This document shows, piece after piece, positions 27,291-44,132 of a DNA stretch of 64,000 nt. Source of the stretch: Brachynemurus nebulosus (lineage: Eukaryota; Arthropoda; Insecta; Neuroptera; Myrmeleontidae); contig JAPWDM010000014.1 in assembly GCA_035578155.1 (NCBI GenBank), forward strand, positions 10,891,501 through 10,955,500. The letters are read 5' to 3'. The translations under genes were made by a program, and so were the position numbers. How positions within the stretch are numbered: position 1 is the stretch's first letter; each line of letters opens with the position of its first letter. The notes under the pieces are model-generated. The model was not told the DNA's origin. It made no database searches and saw only the letters and a list, made by a program, of their open reading frames with translations.

Positions 27291-28026
27291 AAACATATTT
27301 GTGTATTCCAATAAAATTAAAATAAATACTGAACGCAACTTTGTACAAAAACTTTTCAGACAATTTAGTAAACCCTGTATGTACTTATGTATTTCCTTAT
27401 AGATAGTGTAAACAGAGCTTTACAGTTTTGTAATTAAGAATTAATATTATAATATATTTTGGATATGATGTGGTTATGGCGCTTAATCTACACACCAAGG
27501 TATGTTATACCTAGGTACCTACATTGTATGTTATAACGGATGATTCAGCTAAATTGTCGTTTCAAATCGAAATTGAACCGTGTTAAGTCGGAAATTAAGC
27601 GTGGTGTTGACTTCATTCTACGTCGATTATAATCACAAGACAAACACAAAATTTACATTTTATCACAAAAAAAAAAAGAAAAAATGAAATTAATTTATGT
27701 TAATTTATTAATTGTATAAGACATTTTTAAACAAAATTTTTCGTTATGCCGGTCCGATTGTTTTATTTAATCATTTAATTAATTATGTGAAGTAATAAAA
27801 GTGACAATGACTGTAGTATGAAAACAATTGTTCGTTGAGAAGTTGTAACATAAAAGTTTAATTTTACATTGAATTCAATTAATTTTAAATTATGTAAGGT
27901 TATGTAGGTACTTGTTAATTGTTTGATAATAATTATAATATTTAAATAGTCGAATTATTGGTAGGAGATAACAATGGTATAGTTTTACTTTATTATTTTT
28001 TTAAATGAGTCGAATAATTAGTCAGT
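27291..28026. other. Unassigned A+T-rich sequence
   Basis: CCTAGGTACCTAC (about 27509-27521) is a palindromic word common in some insect genomes. No gene recognised. Confidence 0.4.
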
Positions 28027-28028
28027 TA

Positions 28029-29021
28029 GGGTAGAGCGGGGCTAGTTGAGCATAGGTGTAAGTTGGGCAATCGAAATATCTCAGAAACTATACATCGCAC
28101 GCTAATACATTAAATGGCGGATAGAAGCGGGCAAGAGAGGGGAACTCATTACGCGACTTCCAGTTGCAACCTGTCGATCGAGTGACGTATGAGCACGCTT
28201 TATTTATTTTGCGTATAAAAAGTAAAAAATCTTTGTTTGTGAATATTTCTTCGATATGAGGCAATTGTTATCTATGTTAAATCAAATAAGTGTTAAACTT
28301 TTATAAAATTAATATATTTTTGATATCTAGAAAGGATTTGGTTCTAATTCAAACAGTTTTTTTCATAACCTCACTTTTGTATCAAATTGTCTGAGTGGGG
28401 TAAGTTGAACAATAGAACTTTCGTTTGTATTAATTGTAACAGTGACAATGATGATAAAGTTCTTAATATCTACTTAATGTTTCTCTTTTAATTTAAATTC
28501 TTTTTTATTTATTACTTAAATGTTAAAGTCTGATATTAAGTAGAAAGACTGAGTATATTCTAAATATTAAGTTTAAGATTGCAGTTTAAATACTAAATTG
28601 AAGTTGATTTTTTGTTAATATTATTTTCTGTATTTAATATTATATCCAAAGAAAATTACTTTTTGTTTCACTATTATGTCACTAAAACATTATAAATAAA
28701 AGATTGACTGTCAAATAATCATTTTATTTTATGTCTGATAAAGAACTATGGAATGGATTGGCTACATTTTCTAGCTGCTCAATTTACCTTGTACCCTTGC
28801 TCAACTTACCTCACCTATGGGGTACGTTGAGCATGTCTGACTTTCTTCACTTAAACAGCTGTATCTCTTAAATGTGAATTGTTAGAAAAATGTTACTATG
28901 GAGACTTTAGAAAATGAAGAAATTACCTACACATCAGTATGAATAACAATCAATTTTGACTTACGGTTGAGAAGCTATGACCGATTAAGTGAAAAGTTTC
29001 ACAACTAGCCCCGCCCTACCC
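28029..29021. mobile_element. TA-flanked MITE, GGGTAGAGCGGGGC family
   Basis: The left terminus is TA|GGGTAGAGCGGGGCTAGTTG and the reversed right terminus is TA|GGGTAGGGCGGGGCTAGTTG, one mismatch in 20. Words close to GGGTAAGTTGAGCA recur inside (about 28396, 28795-28830), giving subterminal repeats. TA suggests Tc1/mariner. Length is 993 bp with no transposase. Confidence 0.85.
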
Positions 29022-29049
29022 TACTCAATTTCTGGAGATTTTAAGTTGT

Positions 29050-29560
29050 ACAAAAGTGTGGAAGTACAAAAATCTTGGATAAGTTCTTCAGCCAAACATG
29101 TCCGATGTCTGAAACAAGGTATCTTGGGCATTTTTCTTGAAAAAAATATTTTTCCTTACAAAATTTCCCCAAGCTCAAAAGTTTTTGCGGCATTTTCTTT
29201 ATACCACTGGAAAGAGGAGAAAAAATCACATAAAAAATGTTTTCGAACAATTATTCTATATGTGAATTGGTTTCCGAGAAAATTTAATTTTCGCAAACGG
29301 AAATTCACTATGTTAAGCACGATGCTACGACAGGGGGTATTTTATTGTTTTTATAATAATACTTATTTTTACAAAATGTATACCAACAAAAATAATAGTC
29401 TTATTAGACAAGGGCATCCTAGTCAGAACGAAAGAGAAAAAGTCATATAAAAAAGGTTTTTGAACAATTATTCAGTGTCAACTAGTTTCCGAGAAAAACT
29501 ATTTTTTGTAAACGAAAATTCGCTATGTTATGCTAAATGCTGCGACAGCGGTATTTATGT
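29050..29560 (+). repeat. Two tandem pieces of a dispersed repeat (also reverse at 60395-60690)
   Basis: Piece 1 (about 29085-29345) and piece 2 (about 29425-29560) share GTTTCCGAGAAAA, then AAATTCRCTATGTTA, then GCTRCGACAG. The reverse complement occurs at 60395-60690 with TTCGCTATGTTATGCAGG and a similar C-A-x-x-T-C-C-G-A-T-G box. The plus-strand open frame at 28989-29450 crosses it; a weakly similar frame exists in the other copy (both contain H-V-R-C), so a decayed coding element cannot be excluded. Confidence 0.5.
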
Positions 29561-29658
29561 CTTTGTCAAGATCGTAATACATAGTCGTCATATGAAATTT
29601 GACGTCTAACAATATCAGAATTATAATAATTGCTATATGATATAATATGATGTTATTA

Positions 29659-30560
29659 TCGTAAGACCGTCTAGACCCGGACAGAGGGTCTAAACCCGGA
29701 CACTTTGCAACAATCTTCAAAGTAAATAATTTCTACATTAACCTGCAACAATAAACATTTGTTCTTGACGCTATCGGACAGAGAAAAACATCCTCTAAAT
29801 AGCTGTACCAATAAAAACTACGGATTTCAACTTTTACTATCTGATTTTACAAGATTATTATCCTACAGTTTTTCAAAGAAATAAAATGTGTGTCTAACTT
29901 AGACATCTAATTTTCGTCATAATTGTAATATTGTTTTTGTTTTGATATGTATGTGTTCAGACTTTTATCGCGCATCATTTAATGGTGTTTGAAGTTATAT
30001 TCGATGTATATATATAAAAAATACATGCTATATATGTATATCCGTTTAGACCCGGACACATCAGTTTATTACACTATGGCCGCGATTCGCACCGACTGTA
30101 ACTCCCACTATCCATACGTTAATATTCCCCCCAGAATTACGCGGTTTATGCCTCCTTCTGGTGTCATATCGTATGTTTGCTTCATAGAGAGGCATACTAT
30201 GCATTGCCCCCTCCCCTTTCTCAAAAAATATTTGGAACTCTTTGACAGGTTCAAAGACATCAGACGATATAAAACACTGTCCTAAACCCGACGGGAGAGG
30301 TTAGTTTGCATATTATTACATTATTTAAGTAAGTGTCCAGGTCAAGACCGATTTAGGGTGTAGACCCGGACACTTACTAATTATTTTTTATTTTTTTTAT
30401 TTTTACTTATAATGAAACAAATGAGTCAGGGGATATAACAAATAATGTACACTCTTTCTAATGGTAATACTTTTATTGGTGATATCTATGAAGGAAACTT
30501 GATAAATATAAAATTAATCAAAAAATGTAGAAAAGTGTACGGGTCTAGACGGTTTTACAG
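29659..30560 (+). mobile_element. TA-flanked element, CCGTCTAGACCCGGACA family (copy 1)
   Basis: The left terminus holds ACCGTCTAGACCCGGACA and the right terminus GGTCTAGACGGTTTTACAG; TA lies at both sides. Further internal TAGACCCGGACA words occur near both ends (about 30048 and 30360), a subterminal repeat pattern. An inverted copy is at 61696-62591. The plus-strand open frame at 29989-30285 has no recognisable domain. Probably a non-autonomous Tc1/mariner-type element. Confidence 0.88.
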
Positions 30561-30562
30561 TA

Positions 30563-32390
30563 CTTACAAATGACAACTTATTCTAGTTTCCTTCTTTGTC
30601 ATATTTATCTAAACTTTTGGCCTTACACGTTGAAATACAACAGCAAACCTTTATTTATAAAAAAAATTAAATTTTTCTTAAAAAAAATGATTTTATCACA
30701 CTAATGTGACTAAATTAAATGACAGATATACTTGCAAATATTTAAAACCACAGTGTGACCATAGTTGAGGCACCGACAAATGAACAAATGGCTAGAGCTT
30801 TATAGTCATTCTGTATATTATATTATGCACTCTGAGTTCATAATTCAAAAGCTCATTCCACTCGTATCGTAAATTTTGTCCTCGTGAGTAATAATAATCA
30901 ACGTAGGCTCCAGAAAAATGTTCTCTTATCGTACAGTTTATGGTACATGTACAAAGAAACTTATATAATATACGATATCAATTTTCACACTCTTGTAATC
31001 TTTAACTTCTAAATAAAAATATTGATTTTTAACACCTTGAAAAAAATATGTTAGATCCTTTTCTGATAAGTATTAATACAGGTTGATTTCTTAATATTTT
31101 TCATTTTAATTTTTTGTCTACCGTTAGGTAGACTCAACAGAAAATCAAGTGAATTAAACGTACAAAAGCATTTTAAAATGTATCAGTCTAATCTAAGTCA
31201 TTTTTACAAATACATGTCGCTTATGAACCACAGGTCAGTGAGTCGAGTTATTTTACCCACTCTACCTCCTGCGCGAACGAATGAAATTATTCCACTTTAA
31301 AATTGTGTGGACAGACTGATCCGGTCGATCGTATCATTACACACACGATTGAACGTACGGTCAATTCAAAACACATATTATGTTTAAATGTACGTGTTCA
31401 CACGAATCCGGTCTAGTTGGTGTGGTCAGATTTCGTATGCGATCAGTGACGGTCAGAAATTCGGTCAGATTTTAAGTGTACCATAAAAATGACTGAACAA
31501 AATAAATTTAGTCTTTTTACAATCTGTTTGCCACGTTCTGTCAGTATTAGTGTGAGGACAGACCGTGACGGGCGCCTGGAAGGGTAATTAAGAAATTATA
31601 ATGCATACTTGATATAAGAGATAAAAGGTGATAAACTGACTAAAACACATATTACTTTTTCTTTGTTGAATTTTAAATCCACTTGACTTTAAATGTGTTC
31701 AGAAATACAATTAGGTACATAAGTACAATATAATTAGGTATATAACATCCACTTAGCCCGCAAAATGACCGTCTTGGTCTAACCGGTCCTTTAAATTTTT
31801 TAAATATTCATATTTGTATATAATATTAATATTGTCAAAACATAGATACAAAATAATGCTTATTTAAAAATTTACTTAGGTCTTTTATAGGCCTTCTATG
31901 TAATTTCAAAGCTGTTGTGTCAGTCACGTAGAAACACTTCAAGGTCATCGCTTTTCGTTTGTTGTTGTATTCCGATGGTTTGACCGAATTGGTGTTAACG
32001 TCTAATTTTCAAATCTGAAATTTTAAATCTTTGTAGCCAAGCGCAACAATTCAGTTGAATTGCGGTCGTGCTACGGTCTGTCGGACCGGTCTGTTCAATC
32101 CTTACCTCTACAATTATACTCATATTTTGTGTTACTTTTATTTTACCTGGATAATATGTATGACTTCTAAATATAACTTAAATTAATATCTTAAAATTCC
32201 TTTTAAATTTACAGGGAAGAAAAAACTTAAATTTAGACAAACGAAAACGTATGTATGTATACTCCAATCTTTACTATGTAAATCAATAATAATGATACAA
32301 TATTCGATCTGTGATCACTTTAATGTGCTGTCCAATGTATATTAGCAATTCTTTTTTTCCATTTTTGTTGATGATCCGTTTAATAGCCCG
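30563..32390. other. Mostly unassigned; possible decayed MITE at about 31300-32100
   Basis: Repeated words such as GACAGACTGATCCGGTC, ATCCGGTCTAG and GGACCGGTCTGTTC at 31312, 31406 and 32085 suggest subterminal repeats of a DNA transposon. Exact ends could not be fixed. The rest is plain A+T-rich DNA. Confidence 0.35.
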
Positions 32391-32508
<118 letters not shown>

Positions 32509-33082
32509 TGTTAGTATTCATTTTTCTATTTTAATACGATTTTAAATATGTATCAATTTTCTCAATCAACAAATCATGTTTTAATAAGCATTTTTACAGA
32601 AAATACAAAAAATACAAAAAAAAAAAAAAAATTAAAGCGATTGTGTAGTTATATAAATATTATAATTTATACTAAACATGCAATTTTCACATAAAAGAAT
32701 TCCGTATTCATATTATTATATTATATTAATGGGCAATGAAGCAGTGGCTGGAGAGAGAGGTGTTGGTGTACGATTGACGATTGTGTTAAAAAAATCATTA
32801 TTCATTGTCATCGTATTTTTATCAAAACGGCACTGAATGACAAAAATATTTACAAATTGATGTATAAATACTCTCTAAGCATAAGAAAAACACAAATATT
32901 TCGGAGAGAAAATTCACAAGGAGTAAATTAGATCTTTTGAAATTCAATCTTTATTTAATATTTTCTAAAAGATTTAAAATAGTAGGAAAGTCTCCGAACT
33001 TTTAGTAATTTCATGTCCGTCCGTCTGCCGTATTCTCATATTTTCTGTTAGCGTTTTTACGGATATGTATACGGATATTTAA

Positions 33083-33269
33083 GGCCGCTATTACATTGTC
33101 ATAGATATATGTCAAAGTTTCAATTTAATCAAAGAAATATTATAGTGTATAATAAGCTAGCTTTTATAATATTTATTTTTGTAACCATAGTTAAACCTAC
33201 TTCTTAAAATTTGATCATAGATTTGATCGAAGATCTTTGACATATTTCTATGACAGTGTAATAGCGGCC
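33083..33269. mobile_element. TAA-flanked (PIF/Harbinger-type) MITE, 187 bp
   Basis: The termini are TAA|GGCCGCTATTACA and TGTAATAGCGGCC|TAA. Complementarity continues through GTCATAGA and ATGTCAAAG. The 3-bp TAA duplication fits PIF/Harbinger. Confidence 0.88.
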
Positions 33270-33510
33270 TAAACATTTTGGGTAAGTGTCTTTGATACAC
33301 TCTCAAAACGATTCCTATGTTTTAAGATTAATTTCTTCGATTTGGTTTTCTTTGTATCAAAAAAGAAATTTCTGAATAATAAATAGTAGATTGTACATCA
33401 AGGCACTAAAGTGTGACCTTTGATCCCGAGTGTCAAGTTTGTTGCCAGAGAGCCTGTAACGGCCCCAGGGCAACAATTCACACGAGGTATCAAATGAAAC
33501 ACTTTATGAC

Positions 33511-33511
<1 letters not shown>

Positions 33512-33585
<74 letters not shown>
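33512..33585. repeat. (TA)n microsatellite inside repeat unit 1
   Basis: A 74-bp TA tract. Unit 2 has no TA tract at the matching position, so it expanded after the duplication. Confidence 0.97.
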
Positions 33586-33588
<3 letters not shown>

Positions 33589-33679
33589 TTTTGCAATTCC
33601 AAATAATTTAAAATCGTTAAAATTAAAAAATATTTTCAATGTCACTAAAATTATACCTACGAAATTATATTACAGTATA

Positions 33680-33862
33680 CAGTGGAACTCCAAGAAGTGC
33701 AACGAAATGTTCCCTTACCTCCTTAAGTTGCAGTTCTTGGAGTTCCTGTGACAGCCTAAAAAATATATATTTTACGTCAAAATATATACTTTTTATGAAT
33801 TCAAAGAACTATAACTCAAGGAGGCAAGGGAACTTTTCGTTGCTCTTCTTGGAGTTCCACTG
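33680..33862. mobile_element. TA-flanked MITE nested in repeat unit 1
   Basis: The termini are TA|CAGTGGAACTCCAAGAAG and CTTCTTGGAGTTCCACTG|TA. The arms match for about 50 bp with few changes. Start CAGTGGAA and TA duplication resemble pogo/Tigger-type elements. Unit 2 lacks it, so the empty site can be seen. Confidence 0.88.
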
Positions 33863-34951
33863 TAACTGTTTTTCTTTATCTACCTTTTGAATTTGTCTAT
33901 TATTTTAAAATACCTGGCAACGCTATTTAAGTTAAATTTCGCTTTCTAATTGGTGATGCTCTGTAAATTCTGTTTGTTGATTGGTTTAAAAGCGGGAGCA
34001 AAAATATTTTTAGTCCCTTGGAGCTAACAGTGACATTTTATTTCCTATTATGACGGACTAAATCATATGCTTCAGTCGCGAAATTGCAAAATAGTATGTT
34101 ATACACCAAGGGACCAAAGTGTGAGTTGAGTTTTAATCCCGAGTGTGTAGTTTGTTGCCAGAGGGCCGGTAAAGGCCCGAGGGCAACAAATCACACGAGC
34201 GATGAAAGAAAACACTTTAGTCCCGTGGTGTTTGTTCTATTTTTTGCAATTCCAAGTAATTTAAATTTATAAAAATTCAAAAAAATTACTTAAATGTCGT
34301 TCACATTGTATGAAATAATATTCCATCAAGTATACTTTGGATAAATCAATCGAATTGTTTGTCTTTATCTTTATCTACAAGAATTTGTTTATTATGTTGA
34401 ATTACCTAGCAACCCTAATTAAGTTAAATTTCTGTAAACTCTGTGCTTGATGATTGGTTAAAAGGCGGGAGTAAAATAATTTTTTAGTCCCTTGGGACTA
34501 CAAGTGAATTTTTTAGTCCCCTAAGACTAAAAGTGGCACTTTACTCCCTATTATGAAGGACTAAATCATTTCTTTTAGTTCCGGAATCGCAAAAAATATT
34601 TTTTTTTTTTACTTTTTTTTCAGTAGTTGAGAAATCTTTCTATGAATCAATCCAAAATAAATTATTTTCTTAGGTTTTTAAGGGTCAGGTTTAATAAAAT
34701 TTGAAAATTGTTATGAGGCCCAGATCCGGCCTGCAAACGTACGTGGCACAGGTCTGCTATATTTTATTTTGGAACCCTAAGGAAATATGTATCCGATACG
34801 CACTTAATCAGTTTTATTAAATTTATAATTTTATGAGTGAGAACAGAATTAATAAGAATTAATACAGGATTAAAAATTGCATATGATTGGTAGGAATGTT
34901 TACTATCAGTAATTACCATTTTTAGTAACTACTTATAGTGTCAACGATACT

Positions 34952-34953
<2 letters not shown>

Positions 34954-35018
<65 letters not shown>
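34954..35018. repeat. (TA)n microsatellite
   Basis: A 65-bp uninterrupted TA tract. Confidence 0.98.
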
Positions 35019-35019
<1 letters not shown>

Positions 35020-35021
<2 letters not shown>

Positions 35022-35747
35022 CCTTTCATAAAATGTATGTTAAATAAAAATCTCTCGATTATAGGAAAAAAAATATGAAATTCTTTATTATTATTCAAAA
35101 AATGAAAAATAGCTTTATACTAACTACTTACAATAAATATTCAAAAGTGAGAAAGTATTACCAGAGCGTCACAAAAACTTCATTTTCAATTCACTCCACT
35201 TTATTCACACTGGTTGTTTAAGGATTAACTATGCCCCTTCTGTTTTTTTGAAAAAGATATCGATATAATAGGCTCTACGGTTTGGATAAAAGCCGGGAGG
35301 ATTCACCAATGTGTATCTATCTGTATTATATTCGATTTTATACATATATTGTATTGCACCGTATACAAAAATATGGTGATAATGCATAGATAAATACAGA
35401 TGTCACTCTACTATCATCTACCACTGTTAATCCGGTCTTTTAAAGAATTATTATTATGAGTGTGGAAATTTTTATACCGGATTATCATATTTTATAAATT
35501 GTTACAGTGGCGGTGTTACAGAAAGTTTTAGGGGTTCTCGTGTGTTTTTGAAATATTTATAATTTTAAATATTACAAACCAAATTTTCAAATTTTTTAAA
35601 ATGAACGGCCCATTTTTATTTTCTGAAATCTACATAGGGGTTGATATATAGGCACTTATGGATAAACCTTAATAAAAAAAAAACTGGAATTTTAAATATT
35701 ATCAGAAATCATTTACTATTATTTTCATATGAAAAATAAAATCTATA
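35020..35747. other. Unassigned A+T-rich sequence upstream of the TTAA element
   Basis: No exon recognised; the T-box exon expected upstream of exon A (ending phase 2, G-R) is not visible here. Confidence 0.45.
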
Positions 35748-35751
35748 TTAA

Positions 35752-36998
35752 GGGGTTCGCCCGTATGACGGTCTGTTTTTGAAGCATTTTTTGGGATTTT
35801 TTTTGATGACCAATGACAAGATAGAACGTTGAGTTTTTATCACTTATTTATTACTATTTCAAGAGTATGTAAAACAAATTTCAAGTAAAAATCTTCATTA
35901 GAACGTAAGTTGTACCACTCCAAGTACACCCGCGTTAAAAAAGGACATTCACTTCCTCCACTGCTTCGGCTAGTAAAAGCTTATCTGAAAAAAAAACGGC
36001 GTTTTAATCTGTCAGCCTAATTGCATCGAGTGAACTAGAATCATTTGAAAATATTAACAATTGGGTTTTTGGCAGACTTCTGAAAAAAGGGTAACTTCAA
36101 AAATATAAACTTTACCGCATCGATGCAGCATCATGACCTTTCTGATGCGTCTAATACTACATGATACGATACTGATGCTCTCTTGAAATTTGATGCACAT
36201 TAGATGTTTTTGAACGGGATATTGGCATCATTTAACATCTAATTTGACTATAGATAATATAGCTTGATTTGATTATAGATAATACAGCAATACAGCCCTT
36301 GTATATATTATATTTGAATTTTAACTTGAACTTACTTGAAATTGAAAAAATTGAAATTATTTGAATAAAAAATATTACATATTTTAAGTGCAAGATGTAT
36401 TCAGATAGTTTAAACAATTTTAATGAGAGGTAAATCTAATTCATCTTTTTCAACATTTAGTTTTTCGGAATTATTCCTATAACCATTATGGTCATAGGAC
36501 CATTGGCATCATCCTTTATTCACATTACCAGACTCTAGCCACGACAGCCACCTATATTTTAAATGTAAGTAGCTGTGATATTACATTATGCGCATGACAC
36601 GCATCACCAAATTTCTTGATGCATTGTTTTGACGCATCAAATGCAAAAATGAATTTTTGATTTTTCGTTGCGATGCGTCTGATGTGTTTTTAAACTTTTG
36701 ACTCTGCCTCATGCAAGCAGTGATGCATTTTTGAAGTTACCCAAATTCAAATTTCGTGATTTTTTTTTTAACTTTTTTGTTACGAAAAAAAATAGAAATA
36801 CTCGGAATTTTTGGATGATTCCAGTTCACTCCGTGCGTCTACCCTATAAATTTCAAGTGAATCTGTCAAACCGTTTTCGAAATATGATTTATATGATTAG
36901 AGTACTCCCTTCTCTTCCTCTTGGGAGTTTTTCGAAGTGGATTGCTCCGCTCTTATTTCAGTTCTGGCTTTTTTACAACGTCACACGAGAGAACCCCC
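35752..36998. mobile_element. TTAA-flanked (piggyBac-type) non-autonomous element upstream of T-box exon A
   Basis: The left end is TTAA|GGGGTTCGCCCGTATGACG and the reverse of the right end is TTAA|GGGGGTTCTCTCGTGTGACG, so the termini match over about 20 nt with a few changes. TTAA at both ends is the hallmark of piggyBac-type insertion. The 1247-bp body has no transposase frame; the open frame near its right end (36698-37078) just runs out of the element. The last 60 bp before exon A are host sequence. The left end of a sister element is at 1360. Confidence 0.75.
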
Positions 36999-37058
36999 TT
37001 AAAATATCCTTCCAATACCACAATACAGGTAGTGTAATGATTGTTTTCTCTTTTCCAG

Positions 37059-37172
37059 ACAAATGTTTCCGCAAATGAAATTTCGTGTATCTGGCTTGGA
37101 TTTAAAAGCTAAATATATCTTACTATTGGACATTGTAGCCGCGGATGATTATCGTTATAAATTTCATAACAG
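37059..37172 (+). CDS. omb: T-box exon A: first of two alternative exons of a Tbx2/3-type (optomotor-blind) transcription factor
   Basis: This internal exon encodes 38 residues near the start of the T-box, the DNA-binding domain of nuclear transcription factors. Seen: a strong pyrimidine tract ending TTTTCCAG, then a coding stretch of 114 nt, then the donor CAG|gtacgg. One base completes the preceding codon and two bases (AG) are carried over, so the phase is 2-2. Assuming the previous exon ends in AG, it reads [15 protein letters not shown], then [22 protein letters not shown]. Joined to exon C it forms N-S-R-W, as in Tbx2/3 proteins. It differs from exon B at 8 of 38 positions, including Q for the second Arg of the usual G-R-R-M-F-P. 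From memory, this version resembles fly optomotor-blind more than vertebrate TBX2/3. The internal ATG is not a start codon: it codes the Met of the M-F-P motif. In flies the gene patterns wing and optic lobe; a similar role here is inferred. Confidence 0.9.
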
Positions 37173-42640
<5,468 letters not shown>

Positions 42641-42643
42641 TTA

Positions 42644-44129
42644 CAAGTAAAGGTCCCGAGGCCGGACCTATCGATTTTGATGAAACTTAAATATGTTGTA
42701 GAACACTAAAAACTAAGGGACACGTATTTTTTTTTATCTGCGGAAAAACTGTTTGAAGGGGTGAAATCGCCCTCCAAAAATTGGGGTAAAAATTTAATTT
42801 TTCAAATATCTCGAAAACAGTAAGAGATAGAGCAAAAGTTTAAATTGGCGATATTACTCTTTTTTAAAGAGCTATCTATTGATATGCAATTTGTTCAAAT
42901 TACATCAACAGGGGTGGTTGGGGGTTAAAATTTGGGGGTTAATTTTGCAAAAAGGGGGTGAAAAATAAACAATATAAAAATTTTGTTTACAGATTTGAAA
43001 TCTACGTCAAAAAATCTAATTGACCTATTTTTGCTCAATGCCCTAATATTAAGTCTAGGGGTAGTTAACTAGAGGGTGACTATGTCGAATAGTCGTACAA
43101 TTTGGGTATTTCAAGAAGTTCTTCTTCATGGAAAATAGCTTAAGAAAATTAGAATAACGTAGAAAAGAAATTCTCGAATTCAAAATTGAGTTTGAGCAAC
43201 ATTGCAGAGGGGGTGAGTCACCCTCTTAAATTACATACGAGTTTACATACACTAATTTTTGCAATTAACACACTGACAGGGGGTAATAATATCACAATAG
43301 ATGGTTCTGAAGTTAGACTATCGTATGTAAGGTTTTTATTAGGTTTCGTTATTTTAGGTTAGGTTATGTAATTTTCGGTATCGATAATTTTCGATAAGGA
43401 AAACTATAATATCCATTAAAAAACAAACCTAATAAAGACCTTACATATGATAGTCCAACTTCAGAACCACTTATTGTGACATTATTTTACCTACTATCAG
43501 TGTGTTAATAGCAAAAATTAGTGTATATAAACTAGTATGTAATTTAAGAGGGTGACTCACCCCCTCTGCAATGTTGCTCAAACTCAATTTTGAATTCGAG
43601 AATTTCGTTTATACGTTATTCTAATTGTCTTAAGCTATTTTCCATGAAGAAGAACTTCTTGAAATACCTAAATTGTACGACTATTCGACATAGTCACCCT
43701 CTAGTTAACTACCCCTAGACTTAATATTAGGGCATTGAGCAAAAATAGGTCAATTAGATTTTTTGACGTAGATTTCAAATCTGTAAACAAAATTTTTATA
43801 TTGTTTATTTTTCACCCCCTTTTTGCAAAATTAACCCCCAAATTTTAACCCGCAACCACCCCTGTTGATGTAATTTGAACAAATTGCATATCAATAGATA
43901 GCTCTTTAAAAAAGAGTAATATCGCCAATTTAAACTCTTGCTCTATCTCTTACTGTTTTCGAGATATTTGAAAAATTAAATTTTTACCCCAATTTTTGGA
44001 GGGCGATTTCACCCCTTCAAACCGTTTTTCCGCAGATAAAAAAAAATACGTGTCCCTTAGTTTTTAGTGTTCTACAACATACTTAAGTTTTATCAAAATC
44101 GATAGGTCCGGCCTCGGGACCTTTACTTG
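42644..44129. mobile_element. 1.49-kb foldback element: near-perfect palindrome with 700-bp arms
   Basis: The left arm 42644-43346 and the right arm 43425-44129 are reverse complements with only scattered differences, around a 78-bp loop. The ends read TTA|CAAGTAAAGGTCCCGAGG and CCTCGGGACCTTTACTTG|TTA, giving a 3-bp TTA duplication compatible with a PIF/Harbinger-type insertion. No transposase frame is present. If transcribed, it would fold into a very long double-stranded RNA. Confidence 0.9.
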
Positions 44130-44132
44130 TTA

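Larger units (their letters stand above)
33395..34600. repeat. Two tandem copies of a hairpin-bearing repeat unit
   Basis: Unit 1 (about 33395-34100) and unit 2 (about 34101-34600) are direct copies sharing AAAGTGTGA, CCCGAGTGT, GTTTGTTGCCAGAG, GGGCAACAA, GCAATTCCAARTAATTTAAA and GACGGACTAAATCAT-like blocks. Each has a stem: 33428-33486 and 34140-34199, with TTTGTTGCC pairing GGCAACAA and, in unit 2, GGGCC pairing GGCCC. Unit 1 is longer because it holds the (TA)n at 33512 and the MITE at 33680. Short frames across the stem (C-C-Q-R-A) are a by-product. Confidence 0.7.

Noticed and set aside
29989..30285. 98-codon frame in the TA element as a possible transposase
   Set aside because: No catalytic motif or helix-turn-helix pattern is recognisable.
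33413..34272. Two similar Cys-rich peptides (C-C-Q-R-A) as a possible tandem peptide gene
   Set aside because: The similarity is explained by the DNA hairpin unit, and the frames run into (TA)n or non-matching sequence.
36698..37078. 126-codon frame running into T-box exon A
   Set aside because: It starts inside the TTAA element and reaches exon A in the wrong frame; it crosses a clear splice acceptor.
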